This document shows, piece after piece, positions 17,087 through 22,879 of a stretch of 22,879 nt of DNA (its first letter is position 1; every line of letters begins with the position of its first letter). The notes below the pieces were generated by a model. The model was given only the letters and a program-made list of their open reading frames with translations. It did not search any database and had not been told where the DNA came from. The stretch lies in assembly GCA_007131625.1 (NCBI GenBank), contig SLQC01000066.1:1-22879 (forward strand), in the 5' to 3' direction. This stretch comes from Balneolales bacterium (GTDB lineage: Bacteria > Bacteroidota > Rhodothermia > Balneolales > Natronogracilivirgulaceae). Position numbers and translations under genes: made by a program.

Positions 17087-17165
17087 TTTCTGCGAAGCAG
17101 CAAAAAAATATCCTTACCTGCCTGCTTGTCAAATCAAATTTATTCCACACTTTAGAAAATCTGTA

Positions 17166-17891
17166 ATGAGTGAAATAGAAAAGAAAAAGAATTTTGACCT
17201 TGCTACAAAAGAGCTGAAAAAATGGCAAGGGCGGGAAGAATGGTTTTTCAATCGTGAACTTACCGATACCTATGAACAATGGTATGAAGGCCGATACAAA
17301 AGAGCTGAAGTGTGGCAAAAAAAAGTAATCGGACGGTTGATTAAAAAAGACAAGCGCGTGAAAACTCTCCTGGAGTTTGGCTGCGGAACAACACGATTTA
17401 CGAGATGGTGGAAAGAAATCGGTATCGAAGCGACGGGTGGAGATATTTCACCTTTCATGATCGGTCAGGGAGTTCATCTTTTTGACGGAGACCTTGTCCT
17501 GGCCGACTCACATTTTATGCCTTTCAAAGAACACACCTTTGATGCACTTGCTTTTATAACCACGTTTGAATATTACAGAGATCCGGTTAAGGTTATCCGT
17601 GAAGCTGCCCGGGTTGGGAAATATGGGGTGGTGTTCGGTATGATGAACAAAAACTCAACAAAGGTTGCCAGAAGGAGGGTTCAGGAAGTATTCGGCAAAA
17701 ATCCATTTTACCTGACCGCAAAATTTTATACTCCAAAGAAGTTAATAGCCACCATCGACGAAGCATTACAAGGAAGACAATACACCATAATGTGGTCAAC
17801 TACCGGCTTGCCAAAATGGTTTCCGGTGCAGCAATGGAGTTTGCCCTATGGAGACTTCTTCGGTTTACATGTACAACTAAATGATGTGTGA
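17166..17891 (+). CDS. Class I SAM-dependent methyltransferase in TPP-riboswitch operon
   Basis: A 241-residue Rossmann-fold methyltransferase. Motif I is LLEFGCGTTRF (68-78), the acidic residue for the ribose hydroxyls is in GGDISPF (Asp93), ADSHFMPF (113-120) is the motif II/adenine region, and FDALAFITTFEYY is motif III. The C-terminal FYTPKKLIATIDEAL resembles UbiE/COQ5-like enzymes. Substrate is unknown. It is the first gene under the TPP riboswitch and overlaps the next gene by one base (TGATG), so translation is coupled. A Trm112-like protein, a known activator of several methyltransferases, lies later in the cluster. Codon use is more AT-rich than in the genes to the left. Confidence 0.85.
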   Translation: MSEIEKKKNFDLATKELKKWQGREEWFFNRELTDTYEQWYEGRYKRAEVWQKKVIGRLIKKDKRVKTLLEFGCGTTRFTRWWKEIGIEATGGDISPFMIGQGVHLFDGDLVLADSHFMPFKEHTFDALAFITTFEYYRDPVKVIREAARVGKYGVVFGMMNKNSTKVARRRVQEVFGKNPFYLTAKFYTPKKLIATIDEALQGRQYTIMWSTTGLPKWFPVQQWSLPYGDFFGLHVQLNDV

Positions 17892-18955
17892 TGAGTGCTT
17901 TTGTAGATAATTCGGGAAAAATAAATAGTTCCACATTCAGGGATGTCGTATTACCCAAATGCGGCAATAGAAGAGATGAAGTGATTACAGGACCAGGTTT
18001 CGGAGTTGACACGTCTGTAATCGATTTGGGAAATGAAATGGGAATGGCTGTTTCAAGCGATCCTTTATCTTTAATTCCGATAATGGGACTCAAAGAATCG
18101 GCCTGGTTGTCGGTGCATCTATTAGCCAATGATATGGCAACTACCGGCTTTTCACCCATGTACGCGCAATTTGTGCTGAATTTGCCTGTCAGCCTTACTA
18201 TAGATGCTTTTAAAGAATATTGGGAATATATCCATCTATATTGCGAGGAGATTGGAATATCTATAACCGGAGGTCATACCGGACAAATTGAGGGTCAGAA
18301 TTCAACTATTTCAGGTGGAGGAACCATGTTCCTGACGGCACCAGTCAATGAGATAATTACAGGTAATAATGCCAGGCCGGGAGACCGCATTGTTGTAACC
18401 AAACAAACTGCATTGACCGCATCTTCCATTTTAGCCATGTGTTTTCCTGAAACGGTAGAAAATAAACTTGGGAAAGAAGTTTATGAAAAAGGTTGCGAAA
18501 ACTTTTATCAAACTTCATCACTGAATGATGCGTTAACAGCCGCCGAAATTCTGGAGAATAACACCGAATTAAAAGCTATGCATGACGTAACCGAAGGCGG
18601 CGTTTTGGGTGCCATAATCGAAATGGCCGATGCATCAGGCTGTGGTTTTCGTGTGTATGATGATCAGCTTCCGGTCGGTGACGTACAGCGCAAGATATCA
18701 GACTTTTTTGAAATTGATCATCGTTTTTGCGTGGGAGCAGGTTCGATGATTATGGCTGTAAAAAAAGGCAAAGAAATTGCGTTAATAAATCATCTTAATT
18801 CCAAATCAATTACAGCTACACTGGTCGGTGAAATGACCAATAAGAACGAAGGCTGCAGGATCGTTGAAAACGACGAAGAAAAAGCTATCTCTTTTGATGG
18901 CAACGATCCCTATTGGGAAGCTTTTTTTAAAGCTTTCAAATCCGGACTTAAATAA
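17891..18955 (+). CDS. HypE/PurM-superfamily (AIR synthase-related) protein
   Basis: A 354-residue ATP-dependent enzyme of the PurM/HypE/ThiL/SelD superfamily, closest to HypE-like COG0309. Seen: GFGVDTSVID (equivalent of GxGEDAA), SSDPLS, HLLANDMATTGFSPMYA, SITGGHTGQIEG, and MHDVTEGGVLGAIIEMA. Real HypE ends in a Pro-Arg-Ile-Cys tail whose Cys carries the carbamoyl/cyano group; this protein ends FKAFKSGLK, so it is not a hydrogenase maturation HypE. No hyp or hydrogenase gene is near. A role in the thiamine cluster, perhaps phosphorylating or activating a pathway intermediate, is inferred from context only. I chose ATG at 17891, which overlaps the methyltransferase stop; GTG at 17888 is an alternative. 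Confidence 0.8.
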   Translation: MSAFVDNSGKINSSTFRDVVLPKCGNRRDEVITGPGFGVDTSVIDLGNEMGMAVSSDPLSLIPIMGLKESAWLSVHLLANDMATTGFSPMYAQFVLNLPVSLTIDAFKEYWEYIHLYCEEIGISITGGHTGQIEGQNSTISGGGTMFLTAPVNEIITGNNARPGDRIVVTKQTALTASSILAMCFPETVENKLGKEVYEKGCENFYQTSSLNDALTAAEILENNTELKAMHDVTEGGVLGAIIEMADASGCGFRVYDDQLPVGDVQRKISDFFEIDHRFCVGAGSMIMAVKKGKEIALINHLNSKSITATLVGEMTNKNEGCRIVENDEEKAISFDGNDPYWEAFFKAFKSGLK

Positions 18956-18958
18956 ACC

Positions 18959-19609
18959 ATGAGAACATCAAAAAAAATAACCGGCGGGATTTATCTGGTA
19001 ATCGATCCGTCCATCAAAAAGCAAACACTGCTAAAGAAAGTGAAAGCTGCACTTGAAGGTGGTACCGGGATTTTACAGATCTGGAATCATTGGCCGGATT
19101 CAATCAATTTATCTGAGAAGTTGGATATCATTGATTCTGTAATGCTGCTTGCCGAAGAATTCGATGTGCCCGTTATAATAAATGAAGAATGGAGATTACT
19201 AAAAAATATCAGCCTGCATGGTGTTCACTTCGATAGTATTCCTGATAATTACACACAACTGAAGTCGGAAGTCAACAGAGAATTTATAGCCGGAATTACG
19301 TGTGGCAATGACATAAACATCCTGCATTGGGCTGAAAAGAACCATCTGGATTATATATCATTCTGTTCGATGTTCCCGTCCCGTTCGGCAGGAAACTGTG
19401 AAATTGTTCGACCGGAAACAGTAAGAAAAGCCAAAAAGATCACGCAAATTCCAATATTCCTTTCGGGTGGCATAACGGTGGGAAATATGGAATCCCTCAA
19501 TGGTCTTGACTTTGATGGAATTGCCGTAATTTCTGGAATTCTGAATGCTGAATCTCCCGAAAAATCAACTTCAGGTTATATTCAGGAATTAAAAAAAGTT
19601 GCCCGTTGA
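18959..19609 (+). CDS. thiE: Divergent ThiE/TenI-family protein (thiamine phosphate synthase-like)
   Basis: A 216-residue TIM-barrel protein of the ThiE/TenI family. Canonical ThiE joins HMP-PP and HET-P to thiamine phosphate. The fold landmarks are present: GIYLVIDP at the start, GVHFDS (88-93), AGITCGN (111-117), YISFCSMFPSRS (132-143), FLSGGITVGN (167-176) and FDGIAVISGIL (185-195). Key catalytic motifs differ: the usual QLRxK strand reads LQIWNHW, and INDR reads INEEW, so the pyrophosphate-binding Arg and Lys are absent. It may therefore use another substrate or be a non-catalytic TenI-like protein. It starts three bases after the HypE-like stop. The symbol reflects the family, not proven activity. 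Confidence 0.75.
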   Translation: MRTSKKITGGIYLVIDPSIKKQTLLKKVKAALEGGTGILQIWNHWPDSINLSEKLDIIDSVMLLAEEFDVPVIINEEWRLLKNISLHGVHFDSIPDNYTQLKSEVNREFIAGITCGNDINILHWAEKNHLDYISFCSMFPSRSAGNCEIVRPETVRKAKKITQIPIFLSGGITVGNMESLNGLDFDGIAVISGILNAESPEKSTSGYIQELKKVAR

Positions 19610-19636
19610 AAGTTGAATGTTGTTGGAATATTAGTG

Positions 19637-19869
19637 GCATGAGCCTCTTCCACACAAATGCAAGATTACATACTGACTTCATATTTCATTGGCGTGTTTC
19701 ATTGGGCGCTTACACGTTTCATGTAATATGTGACAAAACAAATCTAAAGAATATAAGCACATGAAATACGCTTGACCGGGCATCAACTCTGACACACAGG
19801 TGTATGATTAAACACTGTCATGTGTATTACATGTAACGTTATATATAAGAAAAATTTAAACACATGAAA
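19637..19869 (+). repeat. Repeat block ending at the Trm112-like start codon
   Basis: Two diverged copies of the glyA/alr repeat family lie in the gap after the ThiE-like gene. The first runs from about 19637 to 19768 and is longer because of an internal stretch; the second runs from about 19769 to 19869. Shared blocks are GACACACAGG, TGTATGATTA, TTACATGTAAC and AAACACATGAAA. The final ATGAAA begins the Trm112-like gene (ATG at 19864). The first copy ends in AGCACATGAAAT at 19756-19767. Similarity is lower than at the other two loci. Confidence 0.7.
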
Positions 19870-20130
19870 GCATCACTTCTTAACAAATTATGTTGCCCTG
19901 TAGACAAAAAGGATCTTGAAATTAAAGTCTTTGCTACATATGAAGAGGATGAAATAATTGAAGCCTTAATGACTTGTCCTGAATGCAAAAGGTATTATCC
20001 GGTGATTTACGGAATACCGATTATGACACCGGATGAATTCAGGGAAAAATCACTAGAGGAGCCTACTTTGAGAAAGTGGGGATACCGTTTAAAAGAAAGT
20101 AATTCCGATGTGCTGTTACTAAAGGAATAA
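19864..20130 (+). CDS. Trm112/YcaR-like small zinc protein
   Basis: An 88-residue protein of the Trm112 family (PF03966-like). Zinc ligands are probably Cys10/Cys11 in LCCPVDKKDLE and Cys38 and Cys41 in TCPECKRYYPVIYGIPIM; the YPVIYGIPIM strand is the family hallmark. Trm112 proteins bind and activate class I SAM methyltransferases in eukaryotes and archaea, and bacterial homologues are thought to do likewise. Because a methyltransferase heads the same cluster, it is a natural partner, but this is inference. The start codon comes from the end of the repeat block, and ThiL starts 22 bases after the stop. Confidence 0.82.
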   Translation: MKASLLNKLCCPVDKKDLEIKVFATYEEDEIIEALMTCPECKRYYPVIYGIPIMTPDEFREKSLEEPTLRKWGYRLKESNSDVLLLKE

Positions 20131-20152
20131 AAGCCTGATTATCAATAAAGCG

Positions 20153-21157
20153 ATGCAAGTAAATGAACTTGGTGAGTTCGGACTTATAGACCAGATTCGG
20201 AAAAGATTTGAAGGGTACTACAACAGTTCAGTGACCGGAATAGGGGATGATTGTGCAATAATCCCTAAAAATAAATTTGTGTCCAATCTTGTCACATGCG
20301 ATACACTTATCGAAAATATTCATTTCTTTAAAAATGGAATCCAACCGGAAGATCTCGGTCACAAGTCGCTTGCGGTGAATATTAGTGATATTGCCGCAAT
20401 GGGAGGTAAGGCGGAATACGCTTTTCTTTCGCTAGCTGTGCCTGCGGTTACTTCCTGTACATGGATCACCCGCTATCTTGACGGTTTGCATGATTTAGCA
20501 AGGGATGAAGGAGTGATATTGCTTGGTGGAGACACCACCAAATCACCGGAACATATTGCCATCACAATTACCGTGATCGGTTCGGCTGATAACCAGAATA
20601 TAAAACGAAGATCTGAGGCAAAGCCGGGTGACATGATATGTGTGACGGGTTATCTCGGTGATTCGGGCGGTGGTCTTCAACTGTTGCTCGAAAACCGAAA
20701 ACTGACGGATGAACATGAACGCAACCTTGTACATACACACAACCATCCCAGGGTCTGTCACCATGAAGGCCGTTGGCTCGCATCACAGCAAGCCGTACAT
20801 GCCATGATCGATATTACTGACGGTATTGCATCGGATGCATGGCATGTAGCGAGAGCATCCGGCTTGACTCTACTTATTGACACAGAACAGCTGCCACTAT
20901 CTGAATCCTTAATAATTACCTCAGAAAAACATGACTGGAATATTCGTCAATTAGCCGTTTCCGCCGGTGAAGATTACGTTTTATTATGTACCATTGATCC
21001 CCTGGAATGTGACCGGATTCAGAAAGCATACTATAAAAAATTCGGGAGTAATCTTTTTGCTATCGGCAAAGTGAAACAAGGCAAGCCGAACGTTGAGATA
21101 TTCGGAAAAGGAGAAAAAATATCTGTACTGTCCGGAGGGTTTGAACATTTCCAATAA
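20153..21157 (+). CDS. thiL: Thiamine-monophosphate kinase
   Basis: ThiL phosphorylates thiamine monophosphate to the cofactor TPP with ATP. The 334-residue product has the expected blocks: NELGEFGLIDQI at the N-terminus, TGIGDDCAII (28-37), CDTLIENIHF (49-58), DLGHKSLAVNISDIAAMGG (67-85), ILLGGDTTKS, GYLGDSGGG and IDITDGIASDAWH. It is the most canonical member of the cluster and ties it to thiamine metabolism. It belongs to the same superfamily as the HypE-like protein three genes upstream. It is convergent with rho, with stops only 14 bases apart and no obvious terminator between them. Confidence 0.94.
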   Translation: MQVNELGEFGLIDQIRKRFEGYYNSSVTGIGDDCAIIPKNKFVSNLVTCDTLIENIHFFKNGIQPEDLGHKSLAVNISDIAAMGGKAEYAFLSLAVPAVTSCTWITRYLDGLHDLARDEGVILLGGDTTKSPEHIAITITVIGSADNQNIKRRSEAKPGDMICVTGYLGDSGGGLQLLLENRKLTDEHERNLVHTHNHPRVCHHEGRWLASQQAVHAMIDITDGIASDAWHVARASGLTLLIDTEQLPLSESLIITSEKHDWNIRQLAVSAGEDYVLLCTIDPLECDRIQKAYYKKFGSNLFAIGKVKQGKPNVEIFGKGEKISVLSGGFEHFQ

Positions 21158-21171
21158 TTATACATCGCCAC

Positions 21172-22879
21172 CTATTGGTTCATGGAAAGCAGAAACTCCC
21201 TGTTATTTTTGGTACCCTTGATCTTGTCGAGCAGAAACTCCATCGCTTCGTGGGGCGTCATGGTCGCCAAATAACGGCGCAGCAAGACCACTTTCTCTCG
21301 CTCCTCCTCATCAACCAGCAAATCTTCCCTGCGGGTTCCGCTCTTGAACACATCAATCGATGGGAAAATACGCCGCTCGGAGAGCCGCCGATCCAGTACC
21401 AGCTCCATGTTACCGGTTCCCTTGAACTCCTCAAATATGACATCATCCATACGAGAGCCGGTTTCCACCAAAGCGGTCGCAACAATGGTCAGGCTGCCAC
21501 CGTGTTCAATATTCCGGGCCGAGCTAAACAGCTTGCGTGGTTTTTTCAACGCTTCAGCATCCACACCACCCGACATGGTTCTGCCGGTATTTGAACAGAT
21601 GTTATACGCTCTTGCCAGGCGTGTGATGGAGTCCATCAGAATAAGCACATCGTGACCACTCTCCACCATACGCTTCGCTTTTTCAAAGACGATTTCAGCC
21701 AGTCCGATATGGTTCTCCGGTTTCTGATCGAAAGTGGAAGCCAGAACTTCGGCGTTAATCACATTGCGTTCCATTTCTGTCACCTCTTCCGGGCGCTCAT
21801 CCACCAGCAGAATGATGATCTTTGTATCGGGGTTATTGGTGGAAACCGCATTGGCGATATTGCGCAGGATGGTCGTTTTACCCGTTTTCGGCTGGGCGAC
21901 GATAACCCCTCTCTGCCCCTTCCCGATCGGTGTAAAAAGATCGACCAGCCGGGTTGTATACTCAGACTTGTTGTATTCAAGGAAATAACGACTGTCCGGA
22001 TAAATCGGGAGCAAATCGTCGAAATCCTTTCGAGAATCCATATTTTCCGGTATACGGCCATTTACACCATCCACCCGCAAAAGGGCAAAATAACGCTCTC
22101 CGATTTTTGGAGGCCGGATGATACCAATCACACTATCACCCTGCTTGAGACAGAATCTTTTTATTTGAGATGGCGAGACGTAGATATCGTCCGGACTTGC
22201 GGAGTAGTGATAGTTCATAGATCTGAGAAACCCGTAGCCGTCCGGCAAAATTTCAAGAGTGCCTTCGTTGATCAGATAACCGCCCAGCTTCGGTTCTATT
22301 TCCTTTAGTCGTTCTTCCAGTGTTTCGGCATTCGACTCGGGCAGCGCTTCATGAACATTGCGCCTTTTGTGATCATTACGGTTGGCCGGCATCGGATCAC
22401 GCTGTTTACCGGTTTGTCCGGCAACTTGTTCGGTGTCGGATTTTCTCTTTGTAGCATGTTCGGAGCGAATTCGGTCACCTTGTTTGCGATCATCAACCCG
22501 GGGTGATGCCGGTGTCTGCCTTGGCTTATGGGTATAAGTTTCGGATTCTTGCGACATGTGTTGCTCATTCGGCTTCTGTTGTTCCAACGAAGCTGATGGA
22601 TCGCGTCTATGTGAAGTTCCGGGTTCCGGAAGTGCGAAAACCTTGCCGCGTTCTCCAGCAGTAATCTGCGGGATATCGGAAGTCCGTGGTTTTTGTCCCG
22701 GAGAATCGGTCGATCCCGGCCGGGATCGGCCGACGTTAGTGTCGGGTTGACGGGATGAAGCACCGGATTCCGTACTCTGCGATTTCTTATACTTGCTGAG
22801 GTCTTTTTTTCGGTACAGCGAGCCGGAGTGCCGTTGTGACGACACCTGGTTTTCTATATGGGTCTCATCGTGATCGGAC
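21172..22879 (-). CDS. rho: Transcription termination factor Rho, N-terminus beyond window edge
   Basis: Hexameric RNA helicase that ends transcription. The minus-strand frame stays open to the right edge; the GTG at 22845 is only an internal possibility, since in-frame residues continue upstream, and the usual Rho_N helical domain should lie outside the window. Visible: about 180 residues of Ser/Arg/Gln/Pro-rich linker; the cold-shock-type RNA-binding domain (GTLEILPDGYGFLRS to YFALLRVDGVNG); Walker A AQPKTGKTTILRN; Walker B VLILMDSITRLARAYN; the Q and R loops around TMSGGVDAEALKKPRKLF; and the C-terminal ERRIFPSIDVFKSGTRREDLL. The ATPase core is complete. Long linkers of this kind are known in Bacteroidota and related phyla. 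Confidence 0.95.
   Translation of the reverse strand, partial: SDHDETHIENQVSSQRHSGSLYRKKDLSKYKKSQSTESGASSRQPDTNVGRSRPGSTDSPGQKPRTSDIPQITAGERGKVFALPEPGTSHRRDPSASLEQQKPNEQHMSQESETYTHKPRQTPASPRVDDRKQGDRIRSEHATKRKSDTEQVAGQTGKQRDPMPANRNDHKRRNVHEALPESNAETLEERLKEIEPKLGGYLINEGTLEILPDGYGFLRSMNYHYSASPDDIYVSPSQIKRFCLKQGDSVIGIIRPPKIGERYFALLRVDGVNGRIPENMDSRKDFDDLLPIYPDSRYFLEYNKSEYTTRLVDLFTPIGKGQRGVIVAQPKTGKTTILRNIANAVSTNNPDTKIIILLVDERPEEVTEMERNVINAEVLASTFDQKPENHIGLAEIVFEKAKRMVESGHDVLILMDSITRLARAYNICSNTGRTMSGGVDAEALKKPRKLFSSARNIEHGGSLTIVATALVETGSRMDDVIFEEFKGTGNMELVLDRRLSERRIFPSIDVFKSGTRREDLLVDEEEREKVVLLRRYLATMTPHEAMEFLLDKIKGTKNNREFLLSMNQ

Overview
The window looks like chromosomal DNA from a member of the Bacteroidota/Balneolota/Rhodothermota (FCB) side of the bacteria. 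This is inference from gene content and style: Rho has a long hydrophilic linker before its RNA-binding fold, most starts have an A-rich leader instead of a strong Shine-Dalgarno, and the set SppA (67K type), M29 aminopeptidase, DUF4159, CcmA-like ATPase and S2P-CBS is typical there. No rRNA, tRNA, CRISPR array, transposase or integrase was seen. Both edges cut genes: an unknown protein on the left and Rho on the right.

Layout. 1-777 (-): unknown protein, open at its C-terminal end. 872-1504 (+): CcmA-like ABC ATPase with no visible permease partner. 1600-2697 (+): M29 aminopeptidase, convergent with purU at 2772-3653 (-). 3654-4161: about 500 bases with a possible broken reading frame. 4162-4998 (+): DUF4159 protein; 5103-5534: rpiB; 5580-5907: repeat block; 5902-7200: glyA; 7223-8077: tatC; 8254-10530: DUF255/thioredoxin-fold protein with a Ser/Glu/Asp microsatellite insert; 10607-11116: FKBP lipoprotein. 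On the minus strand, an S2P metalloprotease (13743-12586), another repeat block, then alr (12221-11142). 14229-16019 (+): sppA; 16057-16887 (+): MBL-fold hydrolase.

The right-hand part holds the most unusual material. A TPP riboswitch (about 17003-17086) precedes a compact, more AT-rich cluster: a class I SAM methyltransferase, a HypE/PurM-like protein without the HypE C-terminal cysteine tail, a divergent ThiE-like protein lacking the usual substrate-phosphate motifs, a Trm112-like zinc protein and a canonical ThiL. ThiE plus ThiL is textbook thiamine phosphate coupling and phosphorylation. The methyltransferase/Trm112 pair and the HypE-like protein are not part of the known pathway, so the cluster may be a thiamine-related salvage or modification route that has not been described. 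That is a hypothesis.

The second unusual item is a family of roughly 90-base tandem repeats at three places (before glyA, alr and the Trm112-like gene). Each block lies in the gap between two codirectional genes, points the same way as the downstream gene and ends in ATGAAA. At glyA and the Trm112-like gene that ATG is the start codon itself. At alr it opens a nine-codon mini-ORF that stops two bases before the alr start. A short hairpin in the repeat shows a compensating base change between copies.
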